Origin: Catenuloplanes atrovinosus
Lineage (GTDB): Bacteria; Actinomycetota; Actinomycetes; Mycobacteriales; Micromonosporaceae
Reading direction: 5' to 3'
Length of the DNA stretch: 64,000 bases
Assembly (NCBI RefSeq): GCF_031458235.1
Contig: NZ_JAVDYB010000001.1
Coordinates: forward strand, 4,299,001 to 4,363,000
Shown in pieces: positions 49,435 to 58,208 of this stretch (positions are counted from its first letter, which is position 1; every line of letters begins with the position of its first letter). A program made the position numbers and the translations under genes. The notes beneath the pieces were generated by a model, which was given only the letters and a program-made list of their open reading frames with translations, did not search any database and was not told the origin of the DNA.

Positions 49435-50397
49435 GTGGATGTGCTCAGTGACGTCATAGCGTCGATGCGGACCGGGCGTGCCAAGTTCGCCCGCACCCGG
49501 CACCTGGGGCGGTGGGGCAACCGCTTCGGGCCGTACCCGGGAGCCGGTTTCCACGTCGTGCTCGCCGGGTCCTGCTGGCTGCTGCCGCCCACGGGCGAGC
49601 CGGCCCGCCTCACCGCCGGTGACGTCGTGTTCCTGCCGCACGGCGCCGTGCACGGGCTCAGCGACACACCCACGCGGGCCCTCGACCGGCTCGCACCGCA
49701 GCTCCCCGACGGCCCCGACCTCGGTGACGGCGACCCGGACGCCGGTGACGCCCTGTTGCTGTGCGGCGCCTACCGGCTGGACCACGGCAACACGCACCCG
49801 TTCCTGCGCCAGCTGCCGGAGGTGATCCACCTGCCCGCGCAGCTCGGCCGGCACCCGGCGCTGCGGGCCGCCGTCGACCTGCTCGGCGCCGACCTCACCG
49901 CGTCCCGGCCCGGCGCCGACGCCGCCCTGCCGGCACTGCTGGACCTGTTGCTGATCTACGTGTTGCGGGCCTGGCTGGACGAGCAGACCGGCAACGGCGC
50001 CACCGAGGGCTGGTCGGCGGCGCTGGCCGATCACGCCGTGGCCACCGCCCTGCACCACATGCATCGGGACCCGGCGCGGCCGTGGACCGTGCAGCAGCTC
50101 GGCGCGCTGACCGGGCTGTCCCGGACCGCGTTCGCACGCCGGTTCACCGCCACCATGGGCCAGGCACCGCTGGCGTACCTGACCTGGTGGCGGCTGAACA
50201 CGGCGGCTCGGCTGCTCAGCCGCGACGACGCCGCGCTGGCCACGATCGCGCGCAGGGTCGGTTACTCGTCGGAGTTCGCGTTCGCCGCGGCGTTCAAACG
50301 GCAGTACGGCGTGTCCCCCGGCCGGTACGGCCGCGAGCACCGGGCGCATCCGACACGGTCCGATCAGGAGCTGGACGACGCGAGTGTGCTGTCGTAA
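49435..50397 (+). CDS. AraC-family regulator with cupin sensor domain
   Basis: A 320-residue regulator. N-terminal cupin_6-type domain (residues about 1-150: GRWGNRFGPYPGAGFHVVLA, LTAGDVVFLPHGAVHGLSD, ALLLCGAYRLDHGNTHPFL). C-terminal double HTH (PWTVQQLGALTGLSRTAFAR, RFTATMGQAPLAYLTWWRL, LATIARRVGYSSEFAFAAAF, KRQYGVSPGRY). Starts at GTG 49435, divergent from the DUF1330 gene 114 bp away. Ends only 3 bp from the convergent PD40-repeat gene. Confidence 0.92.
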   Translation: MDVLSDVIASMRTGRAKFARTRHLGRWGNRFGPYPGAGFHVVLAGSCWLLPPTGEPARLTAGDVVFLPHGAVHGLSDTPTRALDRLAPQLPDGPDLGDGDPDAGDALLLCGAYRLDHGNTHPFLRQLPEVIHLPAQLGRHPALRAAVDLLGADLTASRPGADAALPALLDLLLIYVLRAWLDEQTGNGATEGWSAALADHAVATALHHMHRDPARPWTVQQLGALTGLSRTAFARRFTATMGQAPLAYLTWWRLNTAARLLSRDDAALATIARRVGYSSEFAFAAAFKRQYGVSPGRYGREHRAHPTRSDQELDDASVLS

Positions 50398-50400
50398 ACC

Positions 50401-51687
50401 CTACCGGCAGCCCGGATCCATGGCGTAGACGTCGTAGTCGCCGTTCGTGTCGTCGGCGGTCAGCGCGGCGGCGGTCTCGAAGACGACCGTGGCACCGTCC
50501 GGCGTGAGCCGCGGGCTGTATCCGTAGCCACCGTAACCGTTGCCGGTCAGCCGCGTGGTGGTGCCGGCGACGCGGTCCCGGACGAAGATGTCGTAGCTGG
50601 CGTTGGTGTCGCCGGGGACGAGCGTGGTGGCGCCGGACGCCCAGACGACGCACCTGCCGCTGAGACCGACCGACGGATCGCGGCTCTCCGCGTCGCCCTG
50701 CGTGCCGTCGTCCGCGACGCTGATCAGCTCCGTGACACCGGTCCGCAGGTCCCGGAAGAAGACGTCGGGCACGCCGTTGACGTCGCCGGGCACCACGCCG
50801 GACGCGTCCGTCTCGAACGTGAGGTAGCGGGTGTCCGGGGAGATCGTGTACTCGAAGATGCCCACCGCCGGGCTGCCGGTCGAGGTCCGCGCCGCACGCG
50901 TGGTGATCCCGGACGACATGTCGCGGATGAAGACGCCGTACCCGTACGTGGCGTCGCCGACCAGGTCACGCGAGGACGAGATGAACGTGATGTACCGGCC
51001 GTCCGCGCTGACCTGCGGATTGAGGTGGGTGCCGGTGCCGCCGAGCCCGTTCGGGTCCAGGCTGACCTGGGTGGTGGTGCCGAGCAGCAGGTCGCGCACG
51101 ACCACGTCCGGCAGGCGGGTGCCGTTGCGGTGGCTGGTGAGCAGGTTGGACGCGTGGGTGGAGAAGGCCACGTAGCGGCCGTCCGCGCTCAGCGACGGCG
51201 TGTAGCTGTTCCGGTTCGCCTGCGCGCCGCCGCTGGTCAGGCTGGCCAGCACGGTCGTACCGGTGAGCCGGTCGTAGACGAAGACGTCCGCCTCGCCGTT
51301 GACGTCGCCGGGCACCAGATTCTCCGCGTACGAGTCGAACGCCACGAACCGCCCGTCGCCGCTGATCGCCGGGCTGCTCGCCCCGTCCGGATTGTCGCTG
51401 CCGTCCCAGGCTGCGCTGACCAGCACCGTCGTGCCGAGCACGCGATCGCGGAGGAACACGTCCCGCACCCCGTTGGTGTCCCCCGGGACCAGATCGCCCG
51501 CGGCCGACTCGAACGCGACGAACCGCCCGTCAGCGCTGATCGACGGCTCCACGCTGCTCCCGGCCGCGCCACCACCCCCGTCCACCACGCTGATCAGCTC
51601 AGGAACACCCGGCGCGGCGACCGCGACCCCCGGCGCCACCACCAGCAGGACCGCCGTCGCACCGGCCACCCACAAGCTCGCCCGCAT
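50401..51687 (-). CDS. Secreted TolB-like beta-propeller (PD40 repeats)
   Basis: A 428-residue exported protein with a signal peptide (RASLWVAGATAVLLVVAPGV AVAA split, residues 2-25). At least seven repeats of the form SADGRFVAFES..NLVPGDTNG..DVF.RDR..G.T (for example PSISADGRFVAFESAAGDLV, PAISGDGRFVAFDSYAENLV, PSLSADGRYVAFSTHASNLL) build a beta-propeller. Probably a scaffold or ligand-binding protein; no catalytic site evident. The start at 51687 has CGAGGGGAG upstream. Downstream of the NarL-type system by 130 bp on the same strand. Confidence 0.85.
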   Translation of the reverse strand: MRASLWVAGATAVLLVVAPGVAVAAPGVPELISVVDGGGGAAGSSVEPSISADGRFVAFESAAGDLVPGDTNGVRDVFLRDRVLGTTVLVSAAWDGSDNPDGASSPAISGDGRFVAFDSYAENLVPGDVNGEADVFVYDRLTGTTVLASLTSGGAQANRNSYTPSLSADGRYVAFSTHASNLLTSHRNGTRLPDVVVRDLLLGTTTQVSLDPNGLGGTGTHLNPQVSADGRYITFISSSRDLVGDATYGYGVFIRDMSSGITTRAARTSTGSPAVGIFEYTISPDTRYLTFETDASGVVPGDVNGVPDVFFRDLRTGVTELISVADDGTQGDAESRDPSVGLSGRCVVWASGATTLVPGDTNASYDIFVRDRVAGTTTRLTGNGYGGYGYSPRLTPDGATVVFETAAALTADDTNGDYDVYAMDPGCR

Positions 51688-51817
51688 AACGACTCCCCTC
51701 GATCGGCCAGTCCACAGTAGGCAGGTTCGCCGACGGCCGTTGTCACCTTGCCGACGGTCATCACCAGCCATGGGTACGCCGTGACTGCGGACGGCCGGCC
51801 GCGGATAGCGTGGTGGG

Positions 51818-52471
51818 TCAGGTGATGCGGTGGGTGCGGTAGGCCCAGATGGCGAGTTCGACGCGGTTTCGGGTGGCCAGCTTGGTCATCAGGCCGGCCA
51901 GGTGGAATTTGACCGTGCTCATGCTGATGTGCAGATCGCGCGCGATCTCGGCGTTCGTCGCGCCTCGGGCGACGCGGCTCAGGACGTCCTCCTCCCGGTC
52001 GGTCAGCGGCACGACGGGTTGCGCGGGCGGGACGGCGGGGTCGGTGGCGGCGAACGTGGCCAGCAGCCGGCCGGTGACGGCCGGGTCGATGAGCGCGTCG
52101 CCGTGCACGGCGGCGCGGATCGCCCGCACCAGTTGATCCGGGTCGGCGCCCTTGAGCAGGAAGCCGCGGGCGCCGGCCCGGAGGGCGCCGTAGATGTGCT
52201 CGTCCGTGTCGAACGTGGTGATCACGACGACGGCGAGCGGATCGGCGACGTCCGGTCCGGCGAGCAGCCGGGTGGCCTCGATGCCATCCAGGACCGGCAT
52301 CCGGATGTCGAACAGGCACACGTCCGGCCGCAGGCGGCGGGCGAGCGCGACGGCCGCGCGCCCGTCGGCGGCCTGGCCGACGACCTCGATGCCCGGCTGT
52401 CCGTCGAGGATCGTCGACAGCCCGGCGCGGACGATGTCCTGGTCGTCGGCGATCACGACGCGGATGCTCAT
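51818..52471 (-). CDS. NarL/LuxR-family response regulator
   Basis: A 217-residue regulator: receiver (VVIADDQDIVRAGLSTIL, Asp in VCLFDIRMPVLDG about residue 54, Lys in FLLKGADPDQLV) and LuxR HTH (LTDREEDVLSRVARGATNAE, IARDLHISMSTVKFHLAGLM). Translated after the kinase gene with 4 bp overlap. Typical of small-signal two-component systems in actinobacteria. Confidence 0.95.
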   Translation of the reverse strand: MSIRVVIADDQDIVRAGLSTILDGQPGIEVVGQAADGRAAVALARRLRPDVCLFDIRMPVLDGIEATRLLAGPDVADPLAVVVITTFDTDEHIYGALRAGARGFLLKGADPDQLVRAIRAAVHGDALIDPAVTGRLLATFAATDPAVPPAQPVVPLTDREEDVLSRVARGATNAEIARDLHISMSTVKFHLAGLMTKLATRNRVELAIWAYRTHRIT

Positions 52472-53592
52472 GCCTCGGCGCCCCGGCGGGGAAGAACGGC
52501 CCGGACGCTCCAGCCACGATCCGGATTCGGCCCGGCGGAGAGCGTACCGCCGAGGAGCGCGACCCGTTCGGTCATGCCGATCAGCCCGAAGCCGGACCGG
52601 ACGGCGGCGGGCACGACCCGTGCGCCGTCGTCGGTGACGGTCAGCCGGACGTCGGTGGCGCTGCCGATCACGTCGACCTCGACCCGGGTGGCCAGCCGGG
52701 CGTGGCGCTGCGCGTTGGTTATCGACTCCTGCGTCACGCGGTAGAGCGCGCCCTCGACGGCCGGCGGCAGGTTCGCCAGGTCACCGCGGAGTGCCACGTC
52801 GATCCGCAGCGCGTCGGTGCCGCCGGCGGCGAGGTCCGCGAGATCGGCGATCCGGCGCCGCACCGCCTCGGCCGGCTCCCGCTCGCGGTCACGCAGCGCG
52901 CTGACCATCGTGCGCATCTCCGCGAGGGTCCTGGCCGCCTCACGGTCGATGATCTCCAGGGCGTCGGTGGCCCCGCTCAGCGACGACGACCGCGCCAGGA
53001 AGAGGCCCGCCTGCGCCTGTATCGCGATCGCCGACACATGGTGGGCGACGGTGTCGTGCAGCTCCCGGGCGAGCTGCTCGCGTTCCTGGAGCTTGGCCTG
53101 CACGATGAGCTGCGCGCGGGCGGCGTTCCGGTACCGCACCGACGCACCGAGGGCGACCACCATCAGCACCAGCGCGACCCCGGCGACGGCCTCGGCGATC
53201 CCGGGGAAATCCACGCTCACGATCACGGCCACTCCCGCGATCAGCACCGCGACCCCGACGGCCACATCGTGGCCGACGCCCCACCGCCCCAGCGAGTACG
53301 CCAGCAGGAGCACGACCCACCCGCCGGACAGCTCCACCGGCTCGCTGCCCACGGCGAACGCGACGAGTTCGAGCACCGCGAACCCGCCGAAGGCGAACAC
53401 CACCGCCCCCAGCGGATGGGTACGCCGGACGAGCGCCGCCAGCGCCAGCCCGCAGCCGAAGAGGACCGCCACCGGCGGCCACACCAGCTCCCGGAAGGCC
53501 ACATCGAGCACGAGCGCGGCCAGCACCAGCGCGGCGAAGCCCCAGTCTCCCCGGGTGTACGGCGAGGTTGTGGCGTTCGGCACGAGTGCCAC
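52468..53592 (-). CDS. NarL-system sensor histidine kinase (HisKA_3)
   Basis: A 374-residue kinase. The N-terminal half has five to six TM helices (for example FAALVLAALVLDVAFRELVW; VVLLLAYSLGRWGVG; GVALVLMVVALGASV). The HisKA_3 box is QLARELHDTVAHHVSAIAIQ (phospho-His in ELHDTVAHH). The HATPase end has ESITNAQRHA, TVTDDGARV and GFGLIGMTERVALLGG. GTG at 53592 gives the usual short N-terminus; GTG at 53583 is possible. Overlaps the response regulator gene by 4 bp. Divergent from a four-TM protein. Confidence 0.92.
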   Translation of the reverse strand: MALVPNATTSPYTRGDWGFAALVLAALVLDVAFRELVWPPVAVLFGCGLALAALVRRTHPLGAVVFAFGGFAVLELVAFAVGSEPVELSGGWVVLLLAYSLGRWGVGHDVAVGVAVLIAGVAVIVSVDFPGIAEAVAGVALVLMVVALGASVRYRNAARAQLIVQAKLQEREQLARELHDTVAHHVSAIAIQAQAGLFLARSSSLSGATDALEIIDREAARTLAEMRTMVSALRDREREPAEAVRRRIADLADLAAGGTDALRIDVALRGDLANLPPAVEGALYRVTQESITNAQRHARLATRVEVDVIGSATDVRLTVTDDGARVVPAAVRSGFGLIGMTERVALLGGTLSAGPNPDRGWSVRAVLPRRGAEA

Positions 53593-53744
53593 GGTACCGA
53601 TCGCGGGCACGCGATCCACCGGCCGCGCGACCAGTCTCCGACCTGGCCGATGAGCCAGGACAACGCCGTCCGGAGGGCCCGGGCGCCCCGCGCCGGTACG
53701 GCCGAGACTGGGACGGCCCGCCCCTACCACGAGGAGAGCACCTC

Positions 53745-54167
53745 ATGAACGGCCAGCTCCAGGACAGCAGGATCGACGTCAAGGTCGTGCTCTGCGGCTT
53801 GTGGGTCACCACGCTGCTCGTCTTCGCCTACGTCGACATCTTCGGCTTCTACCGCGCGGACCTGATCAACGGCGTACTCGCCGGAAGGGTCGCCGGCCTC
53901 ACGATCGACCAGGTCTTCCTCGTGCTCACCACGCTCTACATCGCGGCCGCGGCGCTGATGGTCACCGTCTCGCTGCTCGCACCGGCCCGCATCAACCGAA
54001 TCACCAACATCGCCGTGAGCCTGTTCTACGTGGCGACCGCGGGAGCCTCGCTCATCGGCGAGACCTGGGCGTACTACATCATCGGCATCCTGATCCAGAT
54101 CTCACTCCTGCTGGTCATCACCCGGGTCGCCTGGACCTGGCCCCGCCACACCCCGGCGAATCCGTGA
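53745..54167 (+). CDS. Four-TM small membrane protein (DUF6326-like)
   Basis: A 140-residue protein with four hydrophobic helices: VVLCGLWVTTLLVFAYVDIF (about 14-33), VFLVLTTLYIAAAALMVTVS, NIAVSLFYVATAGASLI, YYIIGILIQISLLLVITRVA. Matches the DUF6326 layout as remembered. GAGGAGAG precedes the ATG. Divergent from the NarL-type kinase gene and may be regulated by it or sense with it. Function unknown. Confidence 0.8.
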   Translation: MNGQLQDSRIDVKVVLCGLWVTTLLVFAYVDIFGFYRADLINGVLAGRVAGLTIDQVFLVLTTLYIAAAALMVTVSLLAPARINRITNIAVSLFYVATAGASLIGETWAYYIIGILIQISLLLVITRVAWTWPRHTPANP

Positions 54168-54234
54168 CCCGGCACCGCCGGCGAGCCTCTCGCCGCCCCA
54201 TCACCATGCTGGTATGGACGGCAGGGCGGCGGCG

Positions 54235-54577
54235 CCAGCCTTCTCACGAGATCCGGCGACGGCGCGGCGTCGATGCCGAGCGCGGGGTGGGCCAGGCGCA
54301 CCTCGGCGTCGTCGTCGAGCGGCGCGGGGGCGTCGCCGGCGTCCGCGAGCGTGCGGTCCTCCGCGATCCGGAACGCGGTCCCGTCCGCGGTGACCCACAG
54401 CAGGTGGCGGCCGATCGGCGAACAGCAGCGGTGGGCGGCGAGCACACGCAGCTCCGCGCCGGTCCACCGGCGCTGCTCGGCCAGCGCGGCCTCCAGGCGC
54501 TGGACCGTGTCGGCCGCCGCGCCGGGCACATCGGGCATCCGGAGCACGGCGCGCTCGCGTACCGTGCGGGTCTTCAT
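54235..54577 (-). pseudogene. DUF4132-like gene fragment
   Basis: Minus-strand frame with RRWTGAELRVLAAHRCCSPI, GRHLLWVTADGTAFRIAEDR, TLADAGDAPAPLDDDAEVRL and AHPAL, which follows an internal segment of DUF4132 proteins (WTGAEF..L..HP....L.RRLVW...FRVAED.T.AD....L...VRI.HP). Only about 115 of an expected several hundred residues are present, and downstream the frame runs into unrelated sequence over the neighbouring gene end. Probably a relic. Confidence 0.45.
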
Positions 54578-54659
54578 GGTTGTCGCGATCTCGGCCGGTC
54601 GTGGTCAGCGCGGTCAGCGGCGGCTCGCCCGGGGCCAGGAACGATGCGACCACCCGGTG

Positions 54660-55472
54660 CTACACGCCGGCCGTCCCGCGCCGCCCTCCGGCACTTTCCT
54701 TGTCGCGCTCGCGCAGGTGCGCGCGCAGCCCGGTCACGCCCGGCGCGATCTCCGGGCGCAGCACGAAGCGCTCGTCGTAGTCGCCGCCGGTCTGCGTGCG
54801 GTACGGGAGCGGCTCCGTCACCGGCATCGTGCGCAGGCGCTCGCGCAGCTCCTCGGCCGCGGTCTCGGCGTTGGCGGCGGTGAACCGGTCGGTGCCGTGG
54901 ACCAGCACCGGCGGAAGCACGGTCGCGCCCGCGTAGAACAGCAGGCCGTGCTGCAACGGGAACAGCAGGTCGTCGACGGCGCCGTGAATCCCGCGCTCGC
55001 CGTAGAACCACGGCGGCCCGCCCATCGTCACCACGGCCAGTGCGCGCTTGCCCGCCAGGAAACCGTCCCCGTAGCCGATCCATTCGCCCCGCGGGCCGCG
55101 ATGACCGTACGCGTAGCCCTTGTGCCAGACCCGGTCGAACCAGCCCTTGAGGATGGCCGGCATCCCGAACCACCACATCGGGAACTGCACGACGATGGTG
55201 TCCGCCCGGTCGATCTTCCGCTGCTCGGCGCGGATGTCCTCGCTGACCGTGCCGCGGGTGTGGGCACGGCCGGCGGCGTGGGCGACCTGGAAGCGCCCGG
55301 CCGGGTCGTGGCCGTAGTCGGCGGCGTCGACGACCGGGTTCCAGCGCATGGCGTAGAGGTCCGACACCTCGACCCGATGGCCATCGGTACGCAGTGCGCG
55401 CCGGCCCGCCGCGGCCAGGAAACCGTTGAGGGAGCGGGGCTCGGGGTGGGCCTGAATCCAGAGAACGTCCAT
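54660..55472 (-). CDS. NAD(P)H:quinone oxidoreductase-like flavodoxin-fold protein
   Basis: A 270-residue NQO1/MdaB-type flavoprotein: VLWIQAHPEPRSLNGFL (residues 3-19), RADTIVVQFPMWWFGMPAIL, KGWFDRVWHKGYAYG, ALAVVTMGGPPWFYGERGIH. It should reduce quinones or similar compounds by two electrons using FMN/FAD. The ATG at 55472 is 71 bp from a divergent GlxA-type regulator, which probably controls it. Confidence 0.92.
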   Translation of the reverse strand: MDVLWIQAHPEPRSLNGFLAAAGRRALRTDGHRVEVSDLYAMRWNPVVDAADYGHDPAGRFQVAHAAGRAHTRGTVSEDIRAEQRKIDRADTIVVQFPMWWFGMPAILKGWFDRVWHKGYAYGHRGPRGEWIGYGDGFLAGKRALAVVTMGGPPWFYGERGIHGAVDDLLFPLQHGLLFYAGATVLPPVLVHGTDRFTAANAETAAEELRERLRTMPVTEPLPYRTQTGGDYDERFVLRPEIAPGVTGLRAHLRERDKESAGGRRGTAGV

Positions 55473-55543
55473 GGCTTCGATCGTCGTGCCTGTGGATCGC
55501 CGCCACGACTGGCCTGATGGCCAACATGTGCGAACATCGGGCC

Positions 55544-56617
55544 ATGGTTGTTGCCGCCGGCGAAGAGGTGCACCGGGTGGCCGTCCTGGCCCGCCACGGG
55601 GTGCTGCCCTTCGAGCTCAGCATCGTCCACCGGCTGTTCGGCCAGGCCCGCTCGGCCGCCGGCGCCGCGCTGTACGAGGTGGTGACGTGCGCGCTCGAGC
55701 CGGGCGCCGTCCGTACCGACTCGGATTTCGCGATCTTCGTCAGCCACGGCCCGGAGGCGCTCGCCGAGGCCGGCACCGTCGTCATCCCCGCGTCCGACGC
55801 CGACTACGAGCCGCCGGACGGGCCCCTGGAACCGGCGCTCGCCGCGGCGCTGGCCCGCATCCGGCCCGGCACCCGGATCGCCTCCATCTGCGCCGGCTCG
55901 TTCGTGCTGGCCGCGGCCGGGTTGCTGAACGGCCGGCGGGCGACCACGCATTGGCGCTCCTCCGCGCGGGCCCGCGCGCGTTTCCCGGACGTCACGTTCG
56001 ACCTCGGGGTCCTCTACACCGAGGACGACGGCGTGTTCACCTCGGCCGGCGCGGCGGCGGGCATCGACCTGTGCCTGCACATGATCCGCAGCGATCACGG
56101 CGCCGCGGTCGCCAACGAGGTGGCCCGCGGCACCATCGTCCCGCCGCACCGCGACGGCGGCCAGGCGCAGTACCTCAACCGGCCGATACCCGAGCCGCGC
56201 GTCTCCTCGACCCGCCGGGCGCGCGCATGGGCGCTGGAGAACCTGCACCGGCCCGTCACCCTGCGGGAACTCGCCGCTCAGGAGGCGACCAGCATCCGGA
56301 CGTTCACCCGCCGCTTCCGCGACGAGATGGGCACCTCACCCGGACACTGGCTGCTCCAGCGGCGGGTGGAGCGCGCCTGCGCCCTGCTGGAGCGCAGCGA
56401 CCTGCCCGTCGACGACGTCGCCGCCGCCACCGGGTTCGGCACCGCCGGGTCGATGCGGCTGCACTTCCAGGCCCACCTGGGCGTCTCGCCCAGCGCCTAC
56501 CGCATCACGTTCCGCGGACGTAGCCGTGATCGGCACCGGGGTCATGGTCAGCGGCCAGGGGAAGTCCGGCGCGACCCGCCTGCCCCACGCGTACAGCTGC
56601 TCGAACATCGGTTGTGA
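55544..56617 (+). CDS. GlxA-family AraC regulator with DJ-1/PfpI domain
   Basis: A 357-residue regulator. DJ-1/PfpI-like domain residues about 10-180 (VAVLARHGVLPFELSIVHRL, GTRIASICAGSFVLAAAGLL, NGRRATTHWRSS) with the Cys of ICAGSF; C-terminal AraC HTH (RPVTLRELAAQEATSIRTFT, RRFRDEMGTSPGHWLLQRRV, VDDVAAATGFGTAGSMRLHF, GVSPSAYRITF). The last 35 residues after the HTH overlap the HxlR gene on the other strand. Start ATG 55544; an in-frame ATG at 55517 gives nine more residues. Divergent from the quinone reductase. Confidence 0.92.
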   Translation: MVVAAGEEVHRVAVLARHGVLPFELSIVHRLFGQARSAAGAALYEVVTCALEPGAVRTDSDFAIFVSHGPEALAEAGTVVIPASDADYEPPDGPLEPALAAALARIRPGTRIASICAGSFVLAAAGLLNGRRATTHWRSSARARARFPDVTFDLGVLYTEDDGVFTSAGAAAGIDLCLHMIRSDHGAAVANEVARGTIVPPHRDGGQAQYLNRPIPEPRVSSTRRARAWALENLHRPVTLRELAAQEATSIRTFTRRFRDEMGTSPGHWLLQRRVERACALLERSDLPVDDVAAATGFGTAGSMRLHFQAHLGVSPSAYRITFRGRSRDRHRGHGQRPGEVRRDPPAPRVQLLEHRL

Positions 56618-57145
56618 TGCGACGCCCACCTCGGTCAGGGCGTATCCGCCGGTCGGCAGCCGCTCGATCAGGCCCAGGTCCGCCAGCTCGCGCAGCTCCC
56701 GTGCCAGCGACGGGTTGCCGATCGGCGCCAGGAGCCGCCGGATCTCGGTGAACCGCCGTGGGCCGCCGGTCAGCGTGTGTACCACCCACACCTTCCACCG
56801 GCCGCCCAGACTGACCAGCCAGTCCGTGTCGGCGCGGGCGCCGAACCACTCGCCCCAGGCGTGCAGGTGACGCAGGATGGGCTCCTGCTGCCGTCCCGCC
56901 GGCGTCAACGAGTACTCCACGCGGATTCGGCGCTCAGGGAAGACCACGCGCCGGACCACGCCCGCCCGCTCCAGCGCGCGCAGCTGAGCGACGAGCAGCT
57001 GCCGGCCCGCGCCCGGGATGCGCCGTTGCAGGTCGGACAACCGCTTCGGGCCGTCGAGCAGGTGGAACATGCTCCAGAACATCCATTTGCCGCCCACGCC
57101 CGAGCCGCCGTAGGGGCACACCAGCAGCTTGCTCACCCGTCCCAT
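56336..57145 (-). CDS. Tandem HxlR-type winged-helix regulator
   Basis: A 269-residue protein with two HxlR (DUF24) domains. Domain 1 (about 5-110): GGKWMFWSMFHLLDGPKRLS, DLQRRIPGAGRQLLVAQLRA, VVRRVVFPERRIRVEYSLTP. Domain 2 (about 115-200): GGRWKVWVVHTLTGGPRRFT, EIRRLLAPIGNPSLARELRE, LIERLPTGGYALTEVG. The last 60 or so residues are low-complexity and antisense to the AraC HTH, so the functional protein probably ends near 56525. HxlR proteins often sense reactive carbonyls or quinones, fitting the quinone reductase nearby. Divergent from the alpha/beta hydrolase. Confidence 0.88.
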   Translation of the reverse strand: MGRVSKLLVCPYGGSGVGGKWMFWSMFHLLDGPKRLSDLQRRIPGAGRQLLVAQLRALERAGVVRRVVFPERRIRVEYSLTPAGRQQEPILRHLHAWGEWFGARADTDWLVSLGGRWKVWVVHTLTGGPRRFTEIRRLLAPIGNPSLARELRELADLGLIERLPTGGYALTEVGVASQPMFEQLYAWGRRVAPDFPWPLTMTPVPITATSAERDAVGAGRDAQVGLEVQPHRPGGAEPGGGGDVVDGQVAALQQGAGALHPPLEQPVSG

Positions 57146-57217
57146 CACGCGCCTCCGCAAGGTCGCATAGATTTGCCTTATTCTGCGCCGCCGTTTCCCG
57201 CAATACCGTCTGACCGT

Positions 57218-58195
57218 ATGCGGAAGCGAGCAATGCGGAAACCGATCGGAATCGCGGCGGTGGTGGTGGTGCTGCTGTTGGCCACGGCGCTGATTCTCTG
57301 GGAGCCCGGCTCGGTTCCCGAGTTCGGCCGGGCGGAAACGGCGCGCGGGCCGATAGCCTATGACCTCGACGGTACGGACGGTCCGGTGGTCCTTTCCGTC
57401 CACGCCGGTCTTGGCGGCGCCGACCAGGGGCGGCTGTTCGCCCGGTTTCTCCGCCGGGAGGGCTTCCGCGTGCTCAGCCCGTCGCGGCCCGGCTATCCCG
57501 GGACGCCGTTGAGCAGCGGCCGCACCGTCGAGGAGCAGGCCGATCTGCTCGCCGCGCTGCTGGACACCCTGCGCATCGCCCGGGTCGGGGTCTTCACCGC
57601 CTCGGCGGGCGCGCCCGTCGCGTACACCTTCGCCGCGCGCCACCCGGACCGGGTCTGGGCGGTCGTCGCGGTCGCGGGCGTCAGCACGGCGAATCCGGAC
57701 TGGGCCCCGTCCAACCCCGTTCGGCGCTTCTTCGTCGACAAGGTCGTCCAGAAGATCGCATATCTCACCGGCGCGGTCTCGCTCGACACGATCGTGACCG
57801 GCACGCTCGACGCCACCAGCCTCTTCACTGCGGACGAGAAGGCCCGGCGGCAGGATCACATCGTCAACGACCCCGGCGCCAGAGAATTCTTCACGGCAAT
57901 GGTCGAGACCACCTTCCCGTACGAGAAGAGGATGCCGGGTACCCGGAATGACGCCCTTCAGCGGGCGAGCCTGGCGCTTCCGCTGCGCGGGATGACGACT
58001 CCCACGCTCGTCATGCACGGCAGCGCGGACGGCGACGTCCCGTTCCACGATGGCCAGAACGCCGCCGCCCTGATCCCCGGCGCGCGGCACCACTGGATGC
58101 CGGGCGAGGACCACCTCGGCTTCTGGCTGAGCCCGCACGCCACCGACCACCAGCGCGTCGCCGCGGATTTTCTGACCGCTCACGCGCCCCGGTAG
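57218..58195 (+). CDS. Alpha/beta hydrolase, membrane-anchored or exported
   Basis: A 325-residue hydrolase. Residues 8-28 are hydrophobic (IGIAAVVVVLLLATALILWE), a signal anchor. Core: HAGLGGADQGRLFARFLRRE (oxyanion region, HAGLGG for the usual HGGPG), nucleophile in GVFTASAGAPVAYTFA (Ser about 130), acid in VMHGSADGDVPF (Asp about 275), His in GEDHLGF (about 303). The serine elbow reads TASAG rather than GxSxG. Substrate unknown. Divergent from the tandem HxlR regulator; 14 bp from the convergent aminotransferase gene end. Confidence 0.88.
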   Translation: MRKRAMRKPIGIAAVVVVLLLATALILWEPGSVPEFGRAETARGPIAYDLDGTDGPVVLSVHAGLGGADQGRLFARFLRREGFRVLSPSRPGYPGTPLSSGRTVEEQADLLAALLDTLRIARVGVFTASAGAPVAYTFAARHPDRVWAVVAVAGVSTANPDWAPSNPVRRFFVDKVVQKIAYLTGAVSLDTIVTGTLDATSLFTADEKARRQDHIVNDPGAREFFTAMVETTFPYEKRMPGTRNDALQRASLALPLRGMTTPTLVMHGSADGDVPFHDGQNAAALIPGARHHWMPGEDHLGFWLSPHATDHQRVAADFLTAHAPR

Positions 58196-58208
58196 CGGCA
58201 ACGCCGGC

